Shown here in pieces: positions 37,825 to 46,113 of a DNA stretch of 64,000 nucleotides; within the stretch, counting starts at the first letter, position 1; each line of letters starts with the position of its first letter. Source of the DNA: Psychrosphaera aestuarii (GTDB taxonomy: Bacteria > Pseudomonadota > Gammaproteobacteria > Enterobacterales > Alteromonadaceae); NCBI RefSeq assembly GCF_017948405.1, contig NZ_CP072844.1:1-64000 (forward strand), given 5' to 3'. The notes beneath the pieces are model-generated. The model was given only the letters and a program-made list of their open reading frames with translations, was not told the DNA's origin and did no database searches. The position numbers and the translations under genes were made by a program.

Positions 37825-38472
37825 GTGCTCACAAGAAAATTATTTAAGGGTTTTGAGTTTGCCAAAGTCGGCCATTTTTACTTATCAGGTACGCCTTTCG
37901 AAATTACATCAAACGGCAAAACACGGGACTGGGAGAACCCAACTGCAATTCACTTGGTGACAGAGGAGATTCTTAATGCAGAATGTTCAACTTACTTGGT
38001 GACTATAGGAACTGAGCCAACAGAAGAAAACATTCTGTATGTTGGCGAATATACTAATTCCCTTAAAGAGCGTTGGTTTCGTGAGCATAAAAAAGGAAAG
38101 ACTTGGGTTTCGTGGCACAGTGACAATTTAGACGACAATTTGAACCTACTACTTAAAAAGCTTAACAGCACAGAAACTTTGGGCAAAAACTGGGTGACTA
38201 GCGTTTCTAATAAAGAGCAACTACAGGGAAAAATGGAAGCATTGATAGAGCAAATTTCAGGGACAGACGATGGAAAAGAAATCTCGTTATGGTTAACCAT
38301 AGATCCCTACCATGTTACGCGAAAGGCTGATAAGAAGGTTAACATCAGCAGATCTATTGAGCAGTTTTTTTTAGAAGATCCTGCTTTGGTCCTCCCTTTT
38401 AATTCAAAAGGCCGATTGAGTGCTTCCGGCAAGACTAGGGCCGTTGCCGATATTTTGCAAATAATGGGTTAA
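37825..38472 (+). CDS. GIY-YIG-like nuclease-fold protein
   Basis: 215-residue protein, GTG start with an AGAGGA site. The segment TYLVTIG (57-62), then LYVGEYTNSLKERWFREH with YVG at 72-74, Arg83 and His88, and Glu179 in ISRSIEQFF resemble the GIY...YIG...R...E layout of GIY-YIG endonucleases: spacing between the YVG and arginine fits. The match is to the fold motif, not to a named family, so catalysis is a prediction. First gene of a pair with the metallophosphoesterase (9 bases apart), divergent from the WYL regulator. Confidence 0.6.
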   Translation: MLTRKLFKGFEFAKVGHFYLSGTPFEITSNGKTRDWENPTAIHLVTEEILNAECSTYLVTIGTEPTEENILYVGEYTNSLKERWFREHKKGKTWVSWHSDNLDDNLNLLLKKLNSTETLGKNWVTSVSNKEQLQGKMEALIEQISGTDDGKEISLWLTIDPYHVTRKADKKVNISRSIEQFFLEDPALVLPFNSKGRLSASGKTRAVADILQIMG

Positions 38473-38481
38473 GCAGTCTAC

Positions 38482-39093
38482 ATGAAAATATTACATTGCA
38501 CAGATTTGCATTTCTCCAGAGACGCTATCAACTGGATAGAGGCAAATCGAGCGAGCTATGATGTGGTCTGCCTGACAGGGGATTTTCTCGATGACAGAGA
38601 AGAAGCACCCTCTTTGGCGGAACAGGTCGCGTTCTTTACGAACTGGTTCAATAAATTTGAACAGCCGTTATTTGTTTGTTCAGGTAATCACGACTACTTC
38701 AAGGGCTCTTTGTCTTGGCTGTCCAATGGTTCTGGTCTGTATGGCGACGGAACACGAACCTTAATTGATGGTGTGATGTTTGGCTGCATCGGCTATGAAG
38801 CGGATAACTTCGAAGCCTATGTGGATTGTGATGTCGTTTTGTATCATGTGCCGCCAATCAGTTCATCCTGTGCTAAATCATCAGGTGAAGATTTCGGTTG
38901 CTTCGCTATAAAAGCTGCACTTAAAACAAGTATGTCCAAGGTGAAATATCTTTTGTGTGGACATATCCACAGACCAGCAAAGCATGCAATTCGCTTAGGC
39001 TCCGTAATCGTTTCTAACCCTGGCGGAGTGCACAAAAATAACCAAGCAAGTTACGCAATTATTGAAGTTAACCAGAACGAAGTACGGGTATGA
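38482..39093 (+). CDS. Calcineurin-like metallophosphoesterase
   Basis: 203-residue dinuclear-metal phosphoesterase with all core motifs: DLH (Asp8, His10), GDFLDD (Asp34), GNHD (Asn69, His70), His122 and GHIH (160-163). Compact size and lack of extra domains fit a small nucleotide or nucleic-acid phosphatase such as those of the YfcE/MJ0936 group. It follows the GIY-YIG-like gene by 9 bases, so the two are cotranscribed. Substrate unknown; a role in nucleic-acid processing with its neighbour is inferred. Confidence 0.88.
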   Translation: MKILHCTDLHFSRDAINWIEANRASYDVVCLTGDFLDDREEAPSLAEQVAFFTNWFNKFEQPLFVCSGNHDYFKGSLSWLSNGSGLYGDGTRTLIDGVMFGCIGYEADNFEAYVDCDVVLYHVPPISSSCAKSSGEDFGCFAIKAALKTSMSKVKYLLCGHIHRPAKHAIRLGSVIVSNPGGVHKNNQASYAIIEVNQNEVRV

Positions 39094-39172
39094 CAAAGAA
39101 TATTCAATATGATGAAAGCCCGTATTCAAAACAACAAGTTGTTGAGTAAAGACTGAAAAGGACTTTCAAGAG

Positions 39173-39219
39173 GTCACAATGCAAATAGGATGCTAATGAC
39201 TAGATTATCTAGTTGTGAC
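39173..39219. repeat. Inverted repeat upstream of the membrane/nuclease operon
   Basis: Arms GTCACAA/TTGTGAC around 33 bases, with an internal perfect palindrome CTAGATTATCTAG at 39200-39212, 45 bases before the next start codon. Possibly regulatory; no known motif. Confidence 0.45.
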
Positions 39220-39263
39220 AGAATTAATAACTAAAACAAAAAAATCGGTAGGATGTGGATTAT

Positions 39264-40682
39264 ATGGAAAGCTGTAATTATTGGACCCTATTTAGATCAC
39301 TATTTGCGTTGGCCCTGCTATTTTCAGGCAGCCTTTCAGCAAATACAAATATTGGCAACCCCGTGCTTGATTGCAATCAATTAGGATGGTTGAGCTACAA
39401 CCCTCAAGATTTTTTGTGGTATGTAGAACAAGGTGAAAGGAGCAATGTTAGGTTACCTGCAAGTTTATATGGACATAAAATATCTCCGCCTAAAACCACA
39501 CCATATAGTCTCCCAGTCGCGCAGTCAGCTTACGAAAGAGCGTTGCAAAATTGCTACTCTGAAGGAAATAATGTCATTTATTCTGAAAATGAAATGGCCA
39601 GTGGCGATACATTAAAAAATGGGTTTACTAACAGCGCTGAGCTAATTGTTAAATACATTAAACAATCCAGAATTGGCGATATTAACCATTATCAAAAAGA
39701 TTTTGATAAATTAAATGCACATATAGATAACTTACTTAATAAGTATTCTCAGTATGCGGTAGGCAGCGATGGTTATACCTATACAGAATTAAATAAACAA
39801 CTTCAATCAGAATACTCGTCCTCAAAATGGTTCCTTGAACTCTTCAACAAAAATGTCAGTTATAGAGAGCATCCCAATCAAGAAATTCGAAAACGCTATG
39901 AAAATAGCAGGGATACTTTAAAAGATAAATTGACGAAAATTGATAATTTAACTCTATATTTCAAAGAACAAGCGAAGCTGGAAGCACAATTATCAGAATA
40001 TGTTAAAAACAATGATTTAACCTCTATAGAAAACCTTGCTCGCCAACAAGAAATTGAAAAGGAAATTGAAAGCCTGCTTCATGACATTAAAAGTCAAAAA
40101 GCAAAAGAATCTATAGGAAAACCAGCATTAGAGCAGGCATCCAAAGGGGGAAATCAACTACTAGTACTAATTATTATGTCGGTAATAACCATTTTTACAT
40201 GTATTGGCACTATAGTTGGTTTAGCTCGCAAGGCTCCAGTATATTACGATTTTGATGATCTGATGTATTCAGCGGGCATATTCGCTTGGCCTGTAGCAAT
40301 TAGCCTTTTTATTTTCTCCGTGCCTATACCAGCCATCTTGGCAAATTTAATCCTTTGGGGGCCAACTGTTTTTCTAACATATAAAGTCATTGCCGCTACA
40401 TGGAATGTTGGGCCACGAGCTTTGCTGCCTATTATTGTAGTAACAAAAGTCGTTTGGGCGCTTATGCTAGTCAGTGCGATTTTAATTGCTATGAATCCTT
40501 CAGGGAAAACAAGACAAGCTAGAAGAACTAAGCGTACATTAGCTCTGTTCTTCTTAGCTGTGGCAACCCCCATCATTTCAAGATTAATAGCCCGAAAAGA
40601 AGGGAAAATATTTAACCCGAACGTCCTGAGTATTTCAGGTGTAAGAGGGGTGGATAGAGTTAGCAGCGCACTAAGAGGATAA
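39264..40682 (+). CDS. Membrane protein with exported coiled-coil region (first gene of Mrr operon)
   Basis: About 472 residues; the ATG at 39264 has GGTAGGA at proper spacing, while the GTG at 39255 is too close. Signal peptide (ending SLSA), an extracytoplasmic region with cysteines (LDCNQLGW, LQNCYSE), a long coiled coil (about 150-295) and four or five helices at about 300-445, then a basic tail. No family recognised. It is AT-rich like the following genes. Only 4 bases separate it from the next gene, suggesting a membrane complex with it. Confidence 0.6.
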   Translation: MESCNYWTLFRSLFALALLFSGSLSANTNIGNPVLDCNQLGWLSYNPQDFLWYVEQGERSNVRLPASLYGHKISPPKTTPYSLPVAQSAYERALQNCYSEGNNVIYSENEMASGDTLKNGFTNSAELIVKYIKQSRIGDINHYQKDFDKLNAHIDNLLNKYSQYAVGSDGYTYTELNKQLQSEYSSSKWFLELFNKNVSYREHPNQEIRKRYENSRDTLKDKLTKIDNLTLYFKEQAKLEAQLSEYVKNNDLTSIENLARQQEIEKEIESLLHDIKSQKAKESIGKPALEQASKGGNQLLVLIIMSVITIFTCIGTIVGLARKAPVYYDFDDLMYSAGIFAWPVAISLFIFSVPIPAILANLILWGPTVFLTYKVIAATWNVGPRALLPIIVVTKVVWALMLVSAILIAMNPSGKTRQARRTKRTLALFFLAVATPIISRLIARKEGKIFNPNVLSISGVRGVDRVSSALRG

Positions 40683-40686
40683 GAAA

Positions 40687-41832
40687 ATGGCTAAAAATAA
40701 TAATAAGCAGAATAACCCTATTCTATTTATCATCCTATTCATAGTCGCATTTCTAATACTATTGATAGGCACAGTGGGAGTTGTTCTTTATATTTCCGTG
40801 TTTTTATTTTACTTGTTTAAGTGGATAAAAATACCGCCAATAGCACCTGACACATTGCAGTTAACAGAACAAGAAGAAGCTGAAATTAACGCAACCCAAA
40901 ATAGTGTTAAAGAAGAAGAGAAGGTAGTTCAGGCGGAAATAGAGCGATTAAAGAATACAATTATTGAGCCTGAAAAAGTAGCTAATACTTTTAAGCAGAA
41001 AATTAATTTTGTTAATCAGTTTAAGAATATAAACAACTCTAGTTCTATTAACCTAGAAAATAAAGATTTAGTAATAGAACAGCTTAAATTTGCTCCGGAA
41101 GATAGTGCTTATTTAAGTTCAATTTTTAATTCTTTAAATTTGATTACTCAAACCCAAGCTAATATTGATGCGACTATAGAAAACTATAGAGCGAACAATG
41201 GGAGCTTCAATAAAAATGGCAGTATCAGCTTAAAAAGCAACAAAGGGAAAGAAACGAAAAAGAATATCGACAATTTGAAGTTGGATTTAAATGATCAGAT
41301 TAACACCTTAAATGAAAAAACGGCAGAGTTTTTAAGCGTTTTAGAATTGAGACGAGAACCATACTTAAAACAAATAACATCTATTGAGCAGCTGATTTCA
41401 GAGCAACACAGTTTGCTAAGAGCATTGTCACAAAAAGAGCAAAAATTAATTCAACACATTCATGCTGCGCTTAATAGCAGAAAAGAAAAAGCGCTTGATA
41501 CTATCGCTGGCTTTCTTGATGAATATAGAATTAAAGCGACTGCCCTTGTCTCCATGTTTGCTTTTTCAGGTTCAATTGTTATCTGTTTAGATAACTTTAA
41601 ACAAGAAATGGTCGAGTTAAGTAATTTTGTTACCACCACCCTCTCTCTTGAGTTAACTTTTCTCCCTGACGCGCTTTTTGGCGTCTTATTTTGTACGAGC
41701 ATTGTGACCTGGTTTTTTTTCTACCTATTTTTTACGATGGCTTCGGATAAGTCCGCCCTGATGAAATTACAAAAACAATCGCCGGAATTATATAGCTTTC
41801 TAGAAAGAGAAGTAGACTATGCTAACCGATAA
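40687..41832 (+). CDS. Coiled-coil membrane protein (second gene of Mrr operon)
   Basis: 381-residue protein: Lys/Asn-rich start, two close hydrophobic segments at about 12-46, coiled coils at about 60-110 and 190-270, then two more helices at about 285-303 and 327-350, and a short cytoplasmic end. No enzyme motif. Its topology resembles membrane-anchored sensors in other defence operons, but no known family is matched. The 3' end overlaps the nuclease gene by 14 bases, so the three genes are translationally coupled. Confidence 0.6.
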   Translation: MAKNNNKQNNPILFIILFIVAFLILLIGTVGVVLYISVFLFYLFKWIKIPPIAPDTLQLTEQEEAEINATQNSVKEEEKVVQAEIERLKNTIIEPEKVANTFKQKINFVNQFKNINNSSSINLENKDLVIEQLKFAPEDSAYLSSIFNSLNLITQTQANIDATIENYRANNGSFNKNGSISLKSNKGKETKKNIDNLKLDLNDQINTLNEKTAEFLSVLELRREPYLKQITSIEQLISEQHSLLRALSQKEQKLIQHIHAALNSRKEKALDTIAGFLDEYRIKATALVSMFAFSGSIVICLDNFKQEMVELSNFVTTTLSLELTFLPDALFGVLFCTSIVTWFFFYLFFTMASDKSALMKLQKQSPELYSFLEREVDYANR

Positions 41833-42805
41833 AAATATTGTACTTGTTAGGAGTCCATCAGAGTTAATAACCGATAACTTGGCGGGATATGGCTGGGGAC
41901 AAGCAAATTTTTCAGCGTTTGATTCGATAAATGCTATTTGTGATTACCTTGCAAGTAATGGAATAGTAGTTGGCCGACACAGAAACCAAATGAAGCGATT
42001 CTATGAACTGAAAAATGGTGATGTAGTCGTTATTCCAGTGCACAGAGCAATAGTACTTGGCAAGGTTCAGGGAGCTAAAAGTTATGGACAGGGCATCCAG
42101 TATGGAGAAAACAGAGTCAGCGTTAATTACTTCAAAGATGAGCAAGGTTCTGTTATTAGAATCCCCCGTTCGAAGCTATCGCAAGGTTTAGAAAGTCGCT
42201 TAAAAATCAGGATGTCCATCGCGTCACTAAATGATTTTCGTGATGAAATCACAGAGTATGTCAGCCAGTTAGAGACAGATAACAAAGTTTGCTTTGACAG
42301 TATTTTTCAGCAAAAGAAAGATGCAGCCATTGAATCATTCAAGCAGAATCTGCTTTCAAATATAGTAAATGGAAATACAACACTGAAAAGTGGTGGGTGC
42401 GGCCTAGAGCAGCTAGTTAAGGAGTTGCTGGAAATTGAAGGGTACACTGCTCATATCGAAGCCAAAAACCAATCGTCGGATATCTCAGACATAGATATAA
42501 CAGCAACGCGCAATGACCCTGTGTCATCAAATCGAGTATTTATTCAGGTAAAGCACCATAAAGGAAACACAAGCGATTGGGCTGTAAAACAACTGGTAGA
42601 TATTGATGAAGATGAACACCACGATAAATGGGTGGTAACTACAGGTAGAGTTGACGATTCAACTATTAGCCTAGCGTCTGAGCATAATATTAAGGTTATG
42701 AATGGTGAAGACTTAATAGATTGGGTGTACAACCGTATTGGGCATTTAAGCCCTAAATTTAAAGAACAGCTGGGTATATCAATATTGCCACAAATTATTA
42801 ATTAA
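41819..42805 (+). CDS. Mrr-like restriction endonuclease
   Basis: 328-residue predicted nuclease. The C-terminal part is a PD-(D/E)xK domain of the Mrr type: Glu197 in GGCGLEQLVKELLEIEGY, Asp226 in ISDIDITA and Gln243-x-Lys245 in FIQVKHHKG. The N-terminal 130 residues contain a small beta-domain (LKNGDVVVIPVHRAIVLGKVQG) like the target-reading domains of other type IV enzymes. It overlaps the upstream coiled-coil membrane gene. Likely the effector that cuts modified or foreign DNA. Confidence 0.85.
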   Translation: MLTDKNIVLVRSPSELITDNLAGYGWGQANFSAFDSINAICDYLASNGIVVGRHRNQMKRFYELKNGDVVVIPVHRAIVLGKVQGAKSYGQGIQYGENRVSVNYFKDEQGSVIRIPRSKLSQGLESRLKIRMSIASLNDFRDEITEYVSQLETDNKVCFDSIFQQKKDAAIESFKQNLLSNIVNGNTTLKSGGCGLEQLVKELLEIEGYTAHIEAKNQSSDISDIDITATRNDPVSSNRVFIQVKHHKGNTSDWAVKQLVDIDEDEHHDKWVVTTGRVDDSTISLASEHNIKVMNGEDLIDWVYNRIGHLSPKFKEQLGISILPQIIN

Positions 42806-43210
42806 TCTGAGCTCCGGATAAGCAGAGCTAGGCAATAAGCTCGCTATAGACGTACAAAACTGCTTTGAACTAAACCAAACGTTCGATATTGCGTTAGATA
42901 TATTTATTATATATGAAAATTTTAAGGTGATAGCTGTTCGGAACTATGGTTAATGAAATTGATGTCCAATGGGATGGCGTCTTGGCTTCTGCTAGTAAAA
43001 TGGCTCACCAATTACGCCCACATTGTTTCTTGTATTCCTAATGTGTGAATTAGTTTTCTAGTTGCCTTATCACCGGGTTTTGTGTTTTATATTTTGAGGC
43101 TGCAAAATCTAGACTCAATGTTCTCTTTTGGCAAAGCAGTCGTTAAGTCGAATTCAGGTGGACGTTAGAACTTATTCGATTGAAGTAATCTGATGTTGGA
43201 TATCTCAACA
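42806..43210. other. Non-coding island segment
   Basis: No convincing coding frame or terminator in about 400 bases after the nuclease gene. AT-rich, with no similarity recognised; it leads into the transposon-end repeats. Confidence 0.5.
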
Positions 43211-43375
43211 GGGTTTTTGTTTCCAACTTTGATTTATCAAAATTAGAGCGGTTTTTCTCACTCAAATACTAGCGTTATTTTTGTTTCCGACTTTCCTCTA
43301 ACCGAGTCATTCGTTACGAACCATAACTCAGGGCTCATAGACGATTTTTGTTTCTGACTTTATTTAGAATCTACA
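43211..43375. mobile_element. Tn7-like left end with three TnsB-type sites
   Basis: Three direct copies of an 18-base motif, read on the minus strand as AAAGTYRGAAACAAAAAY, at 43213-43230, 43277-43294 and 43344-43361 (64 and 67 bases apart). The minus strand from 43375 starts TGTAGATTC and shows AATAAAGTC before the first copy, as in Tn7 ends (TGT start, AATAAAGTC in the first TnsB site). Three spread sites is the layout of Tn7L, which lies away from glmS. No tns genes are present. Confidence 0.65.
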
Positions 43376-43503
43376 ACAAACTGTTAAGAATATAAAGCGG
43401 TCACTTTTAGTGGCCGTTTTTTATTGAGCCAATCTCAGCGAATATTCCACTAACAAACACCCCCATAACAAATATACATCAACAACTTGTTTCTGCCCCA
43501 AAA
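43376..43503 (+). repeat. 128-bp direct repeat, copy 2 (distal side)
   Basis: Second copy of 35283-35410, including the glmS terminator hairpin (43397-43422). It starts directly after the Tn7-like end; the first five bases ACAAA match the predicted target-site duplication. Confidence 0.95.
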
Positions 43504-43727
43504 CAGCCCAGAACATTTTGCTTAAAAATTAACACCATAAATTTTTAATTACACTGGTAAGTAGCTATCAACTTTGTTAAAACTACCCAATTCGGAAAAG
43601 GGCGCGAGTTGTGTAATGGTAAATGGATTCGAGTCAATGCCCCAGTTAAAGTTAAATACGGAAACCTATAGACATGTCGTTCTCAACCTGACAGCCTACC
43701 TTCTTAATCGACAAGGAATCATTGGAA
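43504..43727. other. Gene-free leader of the ketosynthase cluster
   Basis: About 220 bases with no supported coding frame; a frame at 43574-43804 is rejected. It must hold the promoter of the four-gene cluster. Confidence 0.5.
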
Positions 43728-44288
43728 TTGGAAACCTCAGATTTACTTATAAACGCCTTATTATTTTTGTTTTTGCCACTTTGGGGCATAGCAGGATTTG
43801 TTGACTGGTGTTGCCACAGAGCCACTCATATCGAACAAAATTCGGGCCTGAAAGAATCCATTATGCACTCTGTAATGGGTATACAAATGGCGATACCAAT
43901 CGCGCTCTGTCTTACTTTTGAAGTTAACGTCCTAATCTTAATTATTTGTTTTATCACCTGGATATGCCACGAACTCGTTGCACACTGGGATGTACATTAC
44001 GCTTCGCCTAGACGAGAGATCTCTATCTGGGAAATGCACGCACATACCTATTTGGGTTCACTACCCACCTATATGTTAGCAACGATAGTCATCATCAATT
44101 GGCAGCAGTTTGAAAACCTGCTCACACTAAACTGGCAAGACAACGTGACGCTGAAGCTCATTGAGGCTCCCCATGGCGGCGATAAGTTTATCCCTATTTA
44201 TCTATCGTTTATGGCAGTGGCATGCGTATTTCCATATATAGAGGAAAACATTCGTTGTTTAAGAATGCATATTAAGAAGGAAGGGTAA
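43728..44288 (+). CDS. His-rich integral membrane protein
   Basis: About 186-residue protein with four hydrophobic helices. Two His clusters lie at the membrane boundary, DWCCHRATHIEQ near residue 30 and HELVAHWDVHYASPRREISIWEMHAHTYLG at about 85-115; such HxxxH/HxxH patterns bind two irons in membrane fatty-acid hydroxylases and desaturases, though the family match is unclear. The start is TTG (43728, or 43722), with AAGGA upstream; no in-frame ATG. The stop is next to the start of the ketosynthase gene. Probable lipid-modifying enzyme; unproven. Confidence 0.6.
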   Translation: METSDLLINALLFLFLPLWGIAGFVDWCCHRATHIEQNSGLKESIMHSVMGIQMAIPIALCLTFEVNVLILIICFITWICHELVAHWDVHYASPRREISIWEMHAHTYLGSLPTYMLATIVIINWQQFENLLTLNWQDNVTLKLIEAPHGGDKFIPIYLSFMAVACVFPYIEENIRCLRMHIKKEG

Positions 44289-45401
44289 TTGGAAGTATAT
44301 ATCACTAGCACAGGTAATCATTTACCCGGACCGGCTATCAACAATGACCAAATCGAAAAGGTCTTGGGGTTGATTAACGGAAAGCCAAGTCGACTAAAGC
44401 ACAAGATCTTGCAGTCCAACGGCATTAAGACTCGTCATTACGCCATCAACGAACAGCACCAGACCACTATCTCAAATTCAGCCATGGCATCATTAGCAGG
44501 CAATGAATGTATCGAAAATAGCTCAGTAGCTAAAAATACCATTCAAATGCTTAGTTGTGCCACGAGCCAAGGTGACTTAGTTTTGCCCGGATTTGGCAGC
44601 ATGGTACAGGCAGAACTCGACCTTTCTGGTGTCGAGCTACACTCCAGTCACGGAATCTGCTCAAGTAGCATGATGGCACTTAAAGCCGCATTTACTAGTA
44701 TCAAAGCTGGCTGTAATAACAATGCCTTAGTTATAGCCAGTGAACTGTCTTCTAGATTGTTTAAACACACCCGCTATGAAGCATTAGAACAGCAAGAAGT
44801 CGACTTTAACGCCGAATTTTTGCGCTGGATGTTATCCGATGGTGCAGGCGCCTTGATGCTAGAGGACACACCGGCTACAAGCGGTACTAGCTTAAGAATT
44901 GACTGGGTCAAAAGTTACTCACATGCCGATGTCTATCCGACCTGTATGAGCGTAGGGACACCAAAACAGGCAGGAGGTAAAACATGGCAAGACTACCCAA
45001 CCTATGGTGACGCTGAAAAAGACGGCGCTTTATTGTTAAGGCAAGATGTTCGGCTACTCGACAATATCATCAACGTTGGTGTGCAAGGTTATCTTAAAGT
45101 TTTAGATGAGCAACAGCTTTCGGCAAACTCTATCGATCACGTTTTGTGTCATTATTCTTCTAAGTATTTCAAATCTAAAATTTTTGAATTGCTTAACATG
45201 GCTAATTGCATGATCCCTGAAGACAGGTGGTACACGAATTTATATGAACGCGGTAATACCGGTTGTGCATCAATTTTTATCATGTTGGATGAATTTTTAA
45301 AAACGCAAACTTATAAAGCCGGTGACACTATCTTTTGCATGGTGCCAGAAAGCGGTCGTTTTAACTGTGCTTACATGCATTTAACAGTTGTTGAAAAGTA
45401 G
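44289..45401 (+). CDS. KAS III-like beta-ketoacyl synthase
   Basis: 370-residue condensing enzyme. The complete FabH-type triad is present: Cys124 in SSHGICSSSMMALKAA, His288 in HVLCHYSS and Asn323 in ERGNTGCASIF. The sequence is distant from housekeeping FabH, so it is a specialised member, comparable to those in secondary lipid clusters. The TTG start immediately follows the TAA of the previous gene, with AAGGAAGG as ribosome site. It would condense an acyl primer with a malonyl or acyl partner; substrate unknown. Confidence 0.85.
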   Translation: MEVYITSTGNHLPGPAINNDQIEKVLGLINGKPSRLKHKILQSNGIKTRHYAINEQHQTTISNSAMASLAGNECIENSSVAKNTIQMLSCATSQGDLVLPGFGSMVQAELDLSGVELHSSHGICSSSMMALKAAFTSIKAGCNNNALVIASELSSRLFKHTRYEALEQQEVDFNAEFLRWMLSDGAGALMLEDTPATSGTSLRIDWVKSYSHADVYPTCMSVGTPKQAGGKTWQDYPTYGDAEKDGALLLRQDVRLLDNIINVGVQGYLKVLDEQQLSANSIDHVLCHYSSKYFKSKIFELLNMANCMIPEDRWYTNLYERGNTGCASIFIMLDEFLKTQTYKAGDTIFCMVPESGRFNCAYMHLTVVEK

Positions 45402-45429
45402 CAGCGAAAACAAACTGGGAAAAACAAAA

Positions 45430-46113
45430 ATGGAACAACACGTATTAACCCCCAACGGCCAAACTTGTTTGCAAAAATTACTCAAAGTTTGGTTTGAATT
45501 TGATTTGGCCTTATCAAAAGTGGGGATCATTAAACGACTAGAGCAAGGTAAATTGAGCCAAGCTGATTATCAAAAGCTGTTGTTAAACCTGCGTCAGCAG
45601 GTTATAGAAGGCTCGAGATGGATCACACGTTGTGCGTCTAGTTTTGACCGTGATCACAGCGATATTCGTTCATCTGTGATTCACCACGCCAAAGACGAAC
45701 ACAAAGACTATTTGATGCTAGAAAGAGACTACGTCAGCGCTGGCGGTCACTTAGAAGACATCCAGACAGCAGAAAAAAACATTGGCTCAGAAGCCTTGCA
45801 TGGATTCTTGATGTACCGTGCGTCTCAGCCTAATCCGACTGACTTAATTGGTGCAATGTGGATAGTCGAAGGGCTTGGCAATAAGATGGCTGCCAAGTGG
45901 GCTAGTCTCGTTGACGAACAATTTGGCGTAGAACCTAGTATGACTACGTTTATGAAATACCATGGTGAAAACGACGAGCATCACCTTGAAGAGCTATATC
46001 AACTAATCGATCGTGTCGCGACGAACGAACATGTCATTGCCAAAATAGAAAAAACCGCCAAGGTGGTAGCTCGTTTATACTCTTTACAACTGGAGGAAGT
46101 GGACAATGTCTAA
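45430..46113 (+). CDS. Haem-oxygenase-like di-iron oxidase/oxygenase (iron-containing redox enzyme family)
   Basis: 227-residue all-helical protein. Metal-ligand-type motifs are SSVIHHAKDEHKDYLMLERDY (His86, Glu90, His91) and MKYHGENDEHHLEELYQL (His178, Glu180, His184/185), plus Glu147 in IVEGLGNKMA, the pattern of HDO enzymes such as UndA and CADD. Such enzymes use O2 on acyl or amino-acid substrates. The ATG at 45430 is preferred; a TTG at 45388 would overlap the ketosynthase. Ligand set needs structural support. Confidence 0.75.
   Translation: MEQHVLTPNGQTCLQKLLKVWFEFDLALSKVGIIKRLEQGKLSQADYQKLLLNLRQQVIEGSRWITRCASSFDRDHSDIRSSVIHHAKDEHKDYLMLERDYVSAGGHLEDIQTAEKNIGSEALHGFLMYRASQPNPTDLIGAMWIVEGLGNKMAAKWASLVDEQFGVEPSMTTFMKYHGENDEHHLEELYQLIDRVATNEHVIAKIEKTAKVVARLYSLQLEEVDNV

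Noticed and set aside
35265..43503. Prophage or integrative conjugative element
   Set aside because: No integrase, phage structural, or conjugation gene lies between the repeats.
43574..43804. 76-codon frame before the ketosynthase cluster
   Set aside because: Its second part overlaps the membrane protein gene in another frame and its composition shows no family; the membrane gene is better supported.
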